NCBI GenBank assembly: GCA_963777775.1
Contig: CAVZRL010000009.1
Location: forward strand, 558,001 to 622,000
Direction: 5' to 3'
DNA: 64,000 nt
Origin: WHSW01 sp963777775
Lineage (GTDB): Bacteria; Actinomycetota; Thermoleophilia; Solirubrobacterales; 70-9
In this document: positions 48,341-57,984 of the stretch, piece by piece
Position numbering within the stretch: the first letter of the stretch is position 1
Layout of the letters: each line of letters starts with the position of its first letter
Notes under the pieces: model-generated
The model's input: the letters and a program-made list of their open reading frames with translations, nothing else
Told to the model about the DNA's origin: nothing
Database searches by the model: none
Position numbers and translations under genes: made by a program

Positions 48341-49507
48341 CTAGCTGGTCGCGGGCTCGGGGGCGGGCTTGTCGAGCGGCTTGCGCGCGTGGCGCGCGAT
48401 GAACTCCTCCGTCTGCTCGCGAGCCTCGGCGTCGGGACGCTGGCTGTGCGGCGACTTCATCAGGTAGCTCGACGGTCCGTCGAGCTGGCCCGAGACGCCG
48501 TTGTCGAGCGCCAGCTTGATCAGGCGCACCGCGTCGATCACGACCCCGGCGGAGTTGGGTGAGTCCCAGACCTCGAGCTTCAGCTCGACCGTCAGCGGGA
48601 CGTCCCCGAACGACTTGCCCTCGAGCCGGATGTGTGCCCACTTGCGGTCGGTGAGCCAGGGCACGTAGTCGGAGGGACCGACATGCACGTCGCGCTCGGG
48701 CAGCTCCGTCCCCATCACGGAGGTGACGGCGTTGGTCTTCGAGATCTTCTTCGAGTCGAGCCGCTCGCGCTCGAGCATGTTGAAGAAGTCCATGTTGCCG
48801 CCGACGTTGAGCTGCGAGGTGTGCTGGAGCTCGACCCCGCGCTCGTGGAAGAGGCGGGCGAGCTGACGGTGGACGATCGTCGCCCCGACCTGGGACTTGA
48901 TGTCGTCGCCGATGATCGGCAGCCCCGCCTCGCGGAAGCGCCGACCCCAGTAGTCCTCGCGGGCGATGAACACGGGCAGGCAGTTGACGAACCCGACCCC
49001 CGCCTCGAGGGCCTGCTCGACGTACCACTTGGTCGCCGCCTCGGAGCCAACCGGCAGGTAGCAAACGAGAACGTCGGCTCGGCTCTCGCGCAGGACCCCG
49101 ACGATGTCGGCGGTCGGCCCGGGGGCCTTGGTGATCTTCTGCTTCAGGTACTTGCCGAGCCCGTCGTGGGTCATGCCGCGCTTGACCTCGACCCCGAGTT
49201 CGGGCACGTCGGCGAACTTGATCGTGTCGTTCTGGCCCGACCAGATCGCCTCGGAAAGGTCCTTGCCGACCTTTTCGGCGTCGATGTCGAAGGCGGCGAC
49301 GAACTCGATGTCGCGGACGTGGTAGCCGCCGAGGTCGACGTGCATCAGGCCGGGGACCGGGTCGGCGGGATCGGCGTCCTGGTAGTACTGGACACCCTGA
49401 ATGAAGCTGTTGGCACAGTTGCCGACGCCGACGATCGCGACACGGACCTTGCCGTCGTCGGGGCGGCGCCCGTTGGCGCCGGCGGCGTCGCCGTTCTGTT
49501 CACTCAT
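48341..49507 (-). CDS. ino1: Myo-inositol-1-phosphate synthase (Ino1-type)
   Basis: 388 residues. KVRVAIVGVGNCANSFIQGV is the NAD-binding motif; VNCLPVFIARED, GDDIKSQVGATIVHRQLARL, and SQLNVGGNMDFFNMLER with VWDSPNSAGVVIDAVRLIKL are conserved Ino1 blocks. It converts glucose 6-phosphate to L-myo-inositol 1-phosphate in the cytoplasm. AGGAGG lies 9 nt before the ATG. It follows the CDP-alcohol phosphatidyltransferase gene on the minus strand by 56 nt; with the PAP2 gene they form an inositol-lipid operon. Confidence 0.93.
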   Translation of the reverse strand: MSEQNGDAAGANGRRPDDGKVRVAIVGVGNCANSFIQGVQYYQDADPADPVPGLMHVDLGGYHVRDIEFVAAFDIDAEKVGKDLSEAIWSGQNDTIKFADVPELGVEVKRGMTHDGLGKYLKQKITKAPGPTADIVGVLRESRADVLVCYLPVGSEAATKWYVEQALEAGVGFVNCLPVFIAREDYWGRRFREAGLPIIGDDIKSQVGATIVHRQLARLFHERGVELQHTSQLNVGGNMDFFNMLERERLDSKKISKTNAVTSVMGTELPERDVHVGPSDYVPWLTDRKWAHIRLEGKSFGDVPLTVELKLEVWDSPNSAGVVIDAVRLIKLALDNGVSGQLDGPSSYLMKSPHSQRPDAEAREQTEEFIARHARKPLDKPAPEPATS

Positions 49508-49563
49508 GCGAAGGATCCTCCTGAGCGGGGTGAATCGCGAACTACCCGCCGTTAGCGCGATAG

Positions 49564-50176
49564 TTACAGGTCCGGCGTCTCGGCGACCGCGAGATCGGCC
49601 GCCTCGAGCGCCTTCAGCTCGCCTCTGACGTGCCAGACCCGCTGCCCGACCGTGAACGCGGTCAGCGCCGCCATCGCGTAGATCGAGGCGGCGAGCAGGT
49701 CGACGTCGCCGATCAGCTCGCCGGCCCCGAAGACGAGGCCGATCGAGAGCAGCACCACCCTGACCGGCCTGGTCGCGATCCCGACCTTGCACTCGACGCC
49801 CAGCGCCTCGGCGCGGGCGCGGGTGTAGGAGACCATCAGCGAACCGAGGACGGTGAACACGCAGGCCGCGGCGGCGACCGCATCGCCCGAGTCGGCGAAG
49901 TACCAGGCGACCGCGGTCAGCATCAGCCCCTCCTCGATCCGGTCCAGGGTTGAGTCGAGGAAGGCGCCGAACAAAGTTCCCTTGCCCGACATCCGCGAGT
50001 AGCGACCGTCGAGCGTGTCCATCACCGAGCCGACGATGAACGCGATCCCGGCAAGGAAGAAGTGCTCGGCGAGGACCAGGCCGGCGGCGGCGAGATTGAG
50101 CAGCAGGCCGGTGATCGAGATCGCGTTCGGGGTCAGGCGCGAGTCGATCAGGCGGCCGCGGGCGTAGCCGCGCCAT
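49564..50176 (-). CDS. CDP-alcohol phosphatidyltransferase (phosphatidylinositol-phosphate synthase candidate), frameshifted 5' end
   Basis: The catalytic motif D-x2-DG-x2-SR-x8-G-x3-D-x3-D is intact (DTLDGRYSR, then LFGAFLDSTLDRI). In the same frame upstream codons encode a conserved first part, GRLIDSRLTPNAISITGLLL, but no ATG, GTG or TTG precedes the stop at 50229-50227. ATG 50176, with GAGGA 10 nt upstream, is out of frame; omitting base 50158 joins it and gives 203 residues starting MARLRPGRLIDSRL. Adjacent Ino1 indicates inositol 1-phosphate plus CDP-diacylglycerol as substrates. Either an indel error or a real frameshift. Confidence 0.75.
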
Positions 50177-50248
50177 TCGGCCGCCGTCCTCGGTTGTGGG
50201 CGCCGGTGGGCGTCGATGCTCGGACGCTAGACGATCAGCCGGGCAGGC

Positions 50249-51025
50249 TCACGCGGTGGCCTCCTGGCCGCCCTCGGGCCAGGACCAGACCGCGGGGCGC
50301 AGGCGGGCGAGGGCGCGGGCCGCCACCGCGGCGAGGCAGGCAACCGCGGCGCCGGCCGCGGCGTCGAGCCAGTAGTGGTTCCCGGTGACGACGATGACCG
50401 CGAAGACGAGCAGCGGATAGGCCGACCACAGGGTCCGGGAGACACGCCCGCGGCTCAGCGCGACGGCGGGGGCGGCGACCATCAGCGAGAAGGCGATGTG
50501 CATGCTCGGCACCGCCGCGTACTGGTTGACCAGCAGGCCGGCGGTCTTCGAGTCCTGCGCGACCCCGGTGAAGACGGCGATCGTGTCGGTGAACCCCTCG
50601 CCCGGGAACAGACGCGGCGGCATCGTCGGGTAGAGCGCGTAGCCGATCAGCGCGAGCGCCATCCCGACCATGAACATGTTGCGGACGAAGTAGAAGTGCT
50701 CGTTGCGGCGGAAGTAGAGCCAGGCCAGGAACACGGTCGTGACCACGAAGTGTGAGTTCAGGTAGGCGAAGTTCGCCCCGTCGATGATCCACGGCACGTG
50801 GTCGATCAGCGACTGCTGCAGGCCGGGCTCGAAGAAGGTACCCAGCGAGCGCTCGATGTCGATCACTCGTTCGGCGTTGGCAAGCGCCAGCTCGCGGCCG
50901 GAGTCGGTGAGCCCGCGCACGACCTGGTAGCCGCTGTAGGCAACGTAGAAGAGCGCGAACTGAAGGACGGCATCGAGCCATCCCCTTGGCAGCAGCGCTC
51001 CGATCCTCGCCCCGACAGACCGCAC
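50249..51025 (-). CDS. PAP2-superfamily membrane phosphatase (Aur1-like)
   Basis: 258 residues, six membrane helices. The phosphatase motifs are VPSMHIAF (with the conserved His) and VTGNHYWLDAAAG (His and Asp), while the first motif is the divergent YPTMPPRLFP of the Aur1/inositol phosphorylceramide synthase branch. Lipid phosphate is removed or transferred at the outer membrane face. Since it heads an operon with a PIP-synthase candidate and Ino1, I infer phosphatidylinositol-phosphate dephosphorylation, not proven. GTG 51025 follows TACACT (51034-51039, minus strand) by 8 nt. Confidence 0.8.
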   Translation of the reverse strand: MRSVGARIGALLPRGWLDAVLQFALFYVAYSGYQVVRGLTDSGRELALANAERVIDIERSLGTFFEPGLQQSLIDHVPWIIDGANFAYLNSHFVVTTVFLAWLYFRRNEHFYFVRNMFMVGMALALIGYALYPTMPPRLFPGEGFTDTIAVFTGVAQDSKTAGLLVNQYAAVPSMHIAFSLMVAAPAVALSRGRVSRTLWSAYPLLVFAVIVVTGNHYWLDAAAGAAVACLAAVAARALARLRPAVWSWPEGGQEATA

Positions 51026-51094
51026 GGCCAGTGAGTGTAAACAGGCGGCTAGCGTGGCTCGGAGTCCACCGCCGGGCCGGGCGCGGGACTCGAT

Positions 51095-51667
51095 CTACGG
51101 GCCGACCCAGACGATGCTGATGTGCCTCCCAAGGACCCCGAGCGGTTCCCCGCTGGTCTGCCGGGCCGCGATCCGGATCGTCTCGCCGGGTTCGAGGCGG
51201 CGGACGAGGGATCCGTCCTGCTCGATCGTGTAGGTGTGCGCCGGCACCTTGGCAAGACGGGTGACGTATTGGTTTCCGTTCTCGCGGTACTCGAGCACCC
51301 GATCACCGATCCCGTTCCCTGGGAGCCACTCGATCCGGGCGTAGATCTTGTAGATCCCCGGCTGGGCGATCGTGAAAACCTCGGGCGCCGCTGTGTAGCT
51401 GTGAATGTTGTCGGTGTCGATGTCACCGGAGGTCGACGCGTCCCTGTCCCAGGTGAGGGTCTTTACCTTCGCGTTCTCCGCCGTGACCACCCGGCCTGCC
51501 CCCCCGCTTGTGCCCGCAACGCCCGAGCCGTTCAGCGAGAGCACTGGGACCGGCTCGGTCGAGAGCGCCGTCGCGGTCGCGCCGCCCGAGACCGCGATCG
51601 CAATCGCGATCAAGCCGACATGGTGACGACGCAAGTAGCCCGCCACCCCGCTTCCGATGCCTTCCAT
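51095..51667 (-). CDS. Exported protein with a C1q/TNF-like C-terminal domain
   Basis: 190 residues. The N-terminus GVAGYLRRHHVGLIAIAIAV is a signal anchor seen in many Thermoleophilia exported proteins. The C-terminal 120 residues (LTWDRDASTSGDIDTDN, FTIAQPGIYKIYARIEWLPG, VPAHTYTIEQDGSLVRRLEP) form an all-beta jelly-roll-like domain. ATG 51667 is preceded by GGGAGGGAGCC. Function unknown. Confidence 0.6.
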   Translation of the reverse strand: MEGIGSGVAGYLRRHHVGLIAIAIAVSGGATATALSTEPVPVLSLNGSGVAGTSGGAGRVVTAENAKVKTLTWDRDASTSGDIDTDNIHSYTAAPEVFTIAQPGIYKIYARIEWLPGNGIGDRVLEYRENGNQYVTRLAKVPAHTYTIEQDGSLVRRLEPGETIRIAARQTSGEPLGVLGRHISIVWVGP

Positions 51668-51814
51668 GGCTCCCTCCCGAAGTTGTGGATGGGCGACGCA
51701 CTCGGCGAACCCTGCCTTCGGCGACCCCCGCTGCTCGCAGCATCCCGCTACACGCAGCAATTCATCAACGGGGCTGCTGGGCCCAATCTTCCAACCGCGC
51801 ACCCGGTGCCGATC

Positions 51815-52639
51815 TCAGGCGCTAAGGAAGGCGACGACGCGATCGATGACCTCGGGCCGGTCGAGCCAGGGCCAGTGCCCGGCCCGGTCGAGCTCGACCA
51901 GCTCGGCGTCGGGCAGCCGTTCGGCGTACGCGCGCCCGAACCGCACCGGGATGTAGGGATCGGCCCGGCCCCAGATCACCAACGCCGGGCAGCTCAGCTC
52001 ACCGAGCCGTGAGCCCGCGGCGGCGAGCCGATCGGGGTCGGCGGAGCGGTAGAGGTCGAGGACAGCGGGCCAGGTGCCCGGGCGGCGGCCGCGCCAGATC
52101 AGGTCCAGGAACTGCTCTGGCAGCGCGCCGCGGCCGGGCGAGGCCTGGCTGGAGAGCAGCCTCAGGCTTGCGCGGGTGGTGGTCAGGTTGGCGAGCTCGC
52201 CGAGCACCCGCCGGCGCCAGACCCGGTCCGCGACCCAGTGCCAGCGATAGCCGGGCAGCAGCGGCACGGTGTCGATCAGCACCAGCTTGCGGACGAGGGC
52301 CGGGCACGCCTGGGCGTCGATCAGCGCCACCGCGCCCCAGTCGTCGACCACGAGCGCGTGCTCGGCGATCTCGAGCAGCTCGAGGAAGCGGCCGACGAAC
52401 CGGCCCAGGCCGTGCATCGAGTAATCGAAACCGGCGCGGTCGGGGGTCTCGCTGAAGCCCCAGCCGGGCAGGTCGAGCGCGATCGCCGGTCCCGGCATCC
52501 GCTCGAGGAACGGCAGCCAGGCTTCGGAGTGGGTCGGGTTGCCGTGCACGAAGACCGCCGGCGGGCCCTCGCCGGGCACATGCCGGTAGAAGGTCCGCAC
52601 CCCGTCGACCCTGACCACGCGCTGCTCGACCACGACCAC
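51815..52639 (-). CDS. Haloalkane dehalogenase-like alpha/beta hydrolase
   Basis: 274 residues. PAVFVHGNPTHSEAWLPFLE gives the HGNP oxyanion motif of dehalogenases, LVVDDWGAVALI has the nucleophile Asp in DDWG, and LDRAGHWPWLDRPEVIDRVV carries the catalytic His. An Asp nucleophile means either dehalogenase or epoxide-hydrolase chemistry; the lid domain does not decide. GTG 52639 or 52633 may start it. It is divergent from the endonuclease III gene with 23 nt between the start codons. Confidence 0.8.
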   Translation of the reverse strand: MVVVEQRVVRVDGVRTFYRHVPGEGPPAVFVHGNPTHSEAWLPFLERMPGPAIALDLPGWGFSETPDRAGFDYSMHGLGRFVGRFLELLEIAEHALVVDDWGAVALIDAQACPALVRKLVLIDTVPLLPGYRWHWVADRVWRRRVLGELANLTTTRASLRLLSSQASPGRGALPEQFLDLIWRGRRPGTWPAVLDLYRSADPDRLAAAGSRLGELSCPALVIWGRADPYIPVRFGRAYAERLPDAELVELDRAGHWPWLDRPEVIDRVVAFLSA

Positions 52640-52662
52640 GCGCAGAAAATATCCTCACCGCG

Positions 52663-53376
52663 GTGGCCGCGGCGGCGCGCGAATCCTCGAGCTGGCGGCG
52701 CCCCCGGCGGGCGCGGGTGCGCGCGATCCGCGATCGGCTGCGCGAGCTCTACGGGCGGCCGGTCAACCACCCGCACGGACACCCGATCGCCGAGCTGGTC
52801 CGGACGGTGCTCTCCCAGAACACCAACGACCGCAACCGCGACGTCGCCTACGAGCGCTTGCGAGCACGGTTTCCGACCTGGGTTGAGGTCCGCGACGCCG
52901 ACCCGGCCGAGGTCGAGGCGGCGATCAAGCCGGGCGGCCTCTCGCAGACGAAGGCGCCGCGGATCCAGGAGATCCTGCGACGGCTCGACGACTGCGGAGG
53001 CGAGCCCAACCTCGACTGGCTCGAGCATGCCGGCCGCGACGAGGCGATCGAGTTCCTGACCGAGCTGCCCGGCGTCGGGCGCAAGACGGCGGCCTGCGTG
53101 ATGATCTTCGCCCTCGGCCGGCCCGAGATCCCCGTCGACACGCACGTCCATCGCGTCGGTGGCCGGCTCGGGCTGTTCCCGAGCCGCGCGTCGTTCGAGG
53201 TCGCCCACGACGAGATGCTCGCGATCACCGACCCCGCCGATGCCTACGAGCTGCACATCAACCTGATCACCCACGGGCGCCGTGTCTGCCGGCCGCGACC
53301 GCGCTGCGAGCAGTGCGCGCTGCGCAGGATGTGTCCCTGGTTTCGCGCGCAGCGAGGCGCGGGGCCGAGCCGGTAG
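52663..53376 (+). CDS. Endonuclease III-like DNA glycosylase
   Basis: 237 residues. LPGVGRKTAACVMIFALG is the helix-hairpin-helix with the catalytic Lys, VDTHVHRVGGRLGL carries the catalytic Asp, and the C-terminal cysteines (CRPRPRCEQCALRRMC) bind a 4Fe-4S cluster. It removes oxidised pyrimidines and cuts the abasic site. The spacing of the first two Fe-S cysteines is one residue shorter than in E. coli Nth. GTG 52663 follows TATCCT (52650-52655) by 7 nt; a leaderless mRNA is likely. Confidence 0.88.
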   Translation: MAAAARESSSWRRPRRARVRAIRDRLRELYGRPVNHPHGHPIAELVRTVLSQNTNDRNRDVAYERLRARFPTWVEVRDADPAEVEAAIKPGGLSQTKAPRIQEILRRLDDCGGEPNLDWLEHAGRDEAIEFLTELPGVGRKTAACVMIFALGRPEIPVDTHVHRVGGRLGLFPSRASFEVAHDEMLAITDPADAYELHINLITHGRRVCRPRPRCEQCALRRMCPWFRAQRGAGPSR

Positions 53377-53388
53377 GTTTCCGCCTCA

Positions 53389-53838
53389 GTGAGCAAGCGC
53401 CCCTTCGTCGTCTTCGGGATCTTCGCCGGCATCTGCCTGCTGGCGCTGCCCTTTCTCGCGCTCGGCCGCGAGGGCGGCGAGAGCGCCGGCACGGTTGAGG
53501 TCGCCTCGCGCGACCTCGGGTCAAAGCAGGTGTTCGCTAACAACTGCGGCCCCTGTCACACGCTCGCGGCCGCCGGCACCGACGGGGTCGTCGGACCGGA
53601 CCTCGACGAGCTCCTGGTGCCGACCGGATCGAACACCTCAGACGGCTACGAAGGGCTCTACACGCGCGTTCTTCAGGCGGTGACCTGCGGTCAGGGAGGC
53701 CGGATGCCGAAGGGGATCGTGGTCGGCGAGGACGCTCAGGACGTCGCCTCCTTCGTCGCCGCCTACGCGGGCCAGATCGACAAGGGCCCGACCGTCGACA
53801 CCGCGACCGCGCCCAAGCCCAAGCCCCCTTCCTGCTGA
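53389..53838 (+). CDS. Membrane-anchored cytochrome c
   Basis: 149 residues. An N-terminal membrane anchor (FVVFGIFAGICLLALPFLAL), haem motif CGPCH (53-57), and axial Met106 (GGRMPKG) make this a class I cytochrome c. It would carry electrons on the outer side of the membrane; an oxidase or reductase partner is not in the window. GTG 53389 follows TAGGTT (53374-53379) by 9 nt. The Pro/Lys-rich tail ends in Cys. It lies 12 nt after the endonuclease gene. Confidence 0.88.
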   Translation: MSKRPFVVFGIFAGICLLALPFLALGREGGESAGTVEVASRDLGSKQVFANNCGPCHTLAAAGTDGVVGPDLDELLVPTGSNTSDGYEGLYTRVLQAVTCGQGGRMPKGIVVGEDAQDVASFVAAYAGQIDKGPTVDTATAPKPKPPSC

Positions 53839-53880
53839 ACCCGAAAGCCCGCGGTGCGCGCTCGTGGGGGCCCGACAGGC

Positions 53881-53909
53881 TTGCCGCAGCTCCGCAGATC
53901 TGCTAGTCT
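53881..53909 (+). promoter_or_regulatory. Promoter of the dnaK operon
   Basis: TTGCCG (53881-53886), 17-bp spacer, TAGTCT (53904-53909): a good housekeeping-type promoter 53 nt before the dnaK GTG. ACTCAGA (53913-53919) and CTTGAAT (53923-53929) just downstream resemble the half-sites of the HspR operator (HAIR, CTTGAGT-N7-ACTCAAG) but in reversed order, so HspR binding here is only suggested. Confidence 0.6.
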
Positions 53910-53962
53910 GCCACTCAGATTTCTTGAATTCCAGGCAATAGGCGAAGAAGGAGCACTCGGAC

Positions 53963-55847
<1,885 letters not shown>

Positions 55848-55864
<17 letters not shown>

Positions 55865-56408
55865 GCCACAGAACAGCGACGCCGACCAGCCGGTTTCCGA
55901 GGCCGCGACAGCCGACAGCGGTCCGCTGTCCGCGGACGAGGGCGCGATGGTCTCCGACGAGCTCGAGGAGCTGGTCGGCGACCTGACCCGCGAACGCGAC
56001 CAGTACCTCCAGCTCGCCCAGCGCGCGAAGGCGGACTTCGAGAACTACCGCAAGCGGTCGCTGCGCGAGGCGGGCGAGGCCGAACGCCGCGGCAAGGCGT
56101 CACTGGCCCGCGAGCTGCTGCCCTCGATCGACAACCTCGAGCGGGCGCTGGCGGCCGCCGACCAGGGGTCCGAGGTTGCCCGCGGGGTCGAGCTCGTGCA
56201 CGGCGAGCTGCGTGCCACCCTGGCCCGCGCGGGGGTCGAGGCCTACGACCCGACCGGCGAGCGCTTCGACCCCGCCGTCCACGAAGCGATCTCCACCCGG
56301 CCCGCCGAGGCGGGTGCCGATTCCGGGGTGATCGTCGAGACGCTCGAGCGCGGTTACCGACTCGACGGCCAGGTACTGAGGCCGGCCCGCGTGGTGGTGA
56401 GCGAGTAG
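55848..56408 (+). CDS. grpE: Nucleotide exchange factor GrpE
   Basis: 186 residues. A disordered acidic N-terminus, a long coiled coil (EELVGDLTRERDQYLQLAQR, ADFENYRKRSLREAGE), and a C-terminal beta domain ending GYRLDGQVLRPARVVVSE. It releases ADP from DnaK and works as a heat sensor. It overlaps dnaK by 17 nt and precedes dnaJ by 10 nt. Confidence 0.96.
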
Positions 56409-56418
56409 GGGGCTGGGG

Positions 56419-57513
56419 ATGGCGCGCGATTTCTACGAGGTGCTCGGCGTCGGCCGCGGCGCCTCCGCCGAGGAGATCAAGAAGGCCTACCGCAAGCTCG
56501 CCCGCGAGTACCACCCGGATCGCAACCCGGGCGACGGCGCGGCCGAGGAGCGCTTCAAGGAGGTCCAGCAGGCCTACGACACGCTCTCGGACGCCGAGAA
56601 GCGCAAGCAGTACGACGCTCAGGGCACGTTCGCGGGCTTCGGACGCGGCCCGGGCCCGGGCGGCGGCTTCGGCGCCGACATCGGCGACATCTTCTCGAGC
56701 CTGTTCCGGCGTGGCGCCGGCCCACAGGAGGCCGCCCGCGGGCGCGACCTCGAGACCGAGGTCAAGCTCAGCTTCCAGCAGGCGATCGACGGGACCGAGC
56801 TCCCGGTCACGGTGCCGAAGCAGTCGACCTGCAAGACCTGCAGCGGCACCGGAGCGAAGCCGGGCACCGGCCCGGTCGTCTGCCCGCGGTGCGAGGGCCG
56901 CGGCGTCGACTCCGAGAGCCAGGGCTTCTTCTCGATCAGCCAGCCGTGCCCGGCCTGCGGCGGCGCGGGACAGGTGATCGAGCACCCCTGCCTGACCTGC
57001 TCGGGCTCGGGCCTGACGATGCAGCGCAAGCGCTACCGGGTCAGGATCCCGGCCGGGGTCCGCGACGGGAGCCGAATCCGGGTCCGGGGAAAGGGCGAGG
57101 ACGGACCGCGGGGTGCGCCGCCCGGGGACCTCTACGTGGTCACCAGGGTGACCCCGTCGCCGATCTTTCGACGCCGCGACGACGGCAACCTCGAGGTCAC
57201 GCTGCCGATCACGGTCGCCGAGGCGATCGAGGGAGCGACCGTCGAGGTGCCGACCCTGCGCGGCACGAAGCGGATCCGGGTCCCGGCCGGGACCCAGCAC
57301 GGAACCGTGCAGAGACTGCGGGGCGAGGGGCCGCCGAGGCCGGGCTCGTCGCAGCGGGGCGACCTGCTGTATCGGATCGAGGTCGAGATGCCCGACGAGC
57401 TGACCGCCGAGCAGCGCCAGGCGCTGGCCGGCTTTGCCGAGACGATGAACGACCAGGATCCCCGTGAGCAGCTGCTTCGCGACGCGTCCGCGGCCTCCGC
57501 GAAGGTGGCCTGA
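56419..57513 (+). CDS. dnaJ: Chaperone protein DnaJ
   Basis: 364 residues. The J domain carries HPD (32-34); a Gly/Phe-rich linker (RGPGPGGGFG) follows; four CxxCxGxG zinc-binding repeats begin near residue 137 (CKTCSGTG, CPRCEGRG, CPACGGAG, CLTCSGSG); then the C-terminal substrate-binding sheets. It delivers substrates to DnaK and stimulates its ATPase. GGGGCTGGGG lies before the ATG. This is the DnaJ1-type copy that is coupled to hspR in actinobacteria. Confidence 0.96.
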   Translation: MARDFYEVLGVGRGASAEEIKKAYRKLAREYHPDRNPGDGAAEERFKEVQQAYDTLSDAEKRKQYDAQGTFAGFGRGPGPGGGFGADIGDIFSSLFRRGAGPQEAARGRDLETEVKLSFQQAIDGTELPVTVPKQSTCKTCSGTGAKPGTGPVVCPRCEGRGVDSESQGFFSISQPCPACGGAGQVIEHPCLTCSGSGLTMQRKRYRVRIPAGVRDGSRIRVRGKGEDGPRGAPPGDLYVVTRVTPSPIFRRRDDGNLEVTLPITVAEAIEGATVEVPTLRGTKRIRVPAGTQHGTVQRLRGEGPPRPGSSQRGDLLYRIEVEMPDELTAEQRQALAGFAETMNDQDPREQLLRDASAASAKVA

Positions 57514-57518
57514 AGACG

Positions 57519-57983
57519 ATGGCCGAGCGAGGGCGAAAGCGGGCGCGGGCCGGGACGGCCGGCGGTCTCGACCGGCGCCGGGCCGTGTTCATGATCTCGG
57601 TCGCAGCCGAGCTCGCCGAGATGCATCCGCAGACGCTGCGGATGTACGAGGCGCGGGGCCTGATCACGCCCCAGCGATCGCCCAGGAACACCCGCCTCTA
57701 CTCCTACGCCGATGTCGAGCGCCTGCGACGGATCCAGCGCATGACCGCCGAGGAGGGCCTGAACCTGGCCGGGGTGGAGACCGTGCTCGGGCTCGAGCGC
57801 GAGCTCGAGCGGACACGGGCCGAGCTCGCCCGGATGCGCGAGCGGGCGGCCGAGCTGGAGACCCGAATGCAGGTTGAGCTCGATCGGGTGCGTCGCTCAC
57901 TGCGGACCGAGATCGTTCCCTACGGCGCCTACGAGTCGGTCGAGATCCCGATCGAGCGGCGCGGACGCCGCTCCGAGAGCTGA
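57519..57983 (+). CDS. hspR: HspR, MerR-type heat-shock repressor
   Basis: 154 residues. FMISVAAELAEMHPQTLRMY, then EARGLITPQRSPRNTRLYSY is the MerR-family helix-turn-helix and wing of HspR, and a C-terminal coiled coil (ELERTRAELARMRERAAELE) follows. HspR binds HAIR operators together with DnaK to repress this operon until heat draws DnaK away. It starts 5 nt after dnaJ and ends 1 nt before clpB. The N-terminus is extended by 20 basic residues compared with Streptomyces HspR. Confidence 0.93.
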   Translation: MAERGRKRARAGTAGGLDRRRAVFMISVAAELAEMHPQTLRMYEARGLITPQRSPRNTRLYSYADVERLRRIQRMTAEEGLNLAGVETVLGLERELERTRAELARMRERAAELETRMQVELDRVRRSLRTEIVPYGAYESVEIPIERRGRRSES

Positions 57984-57984
57984 G

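Noticed and set aside
49508..50176. Apparent 223-codon N-terminal extension of Ino1
   Set aside because: The Ino1 start at 49507 has a Shine-Dalgarno; the upstream frame is the out-of-frame reading of the phosphatidyltransferase gene.
53910..53930. Classical HspR (HAIR) operator at dnaK
   Set aside because: Half-sites ACTCAGA and CTTGAAT are present but in the wrong order and spacing, so I list them only as suggestive.
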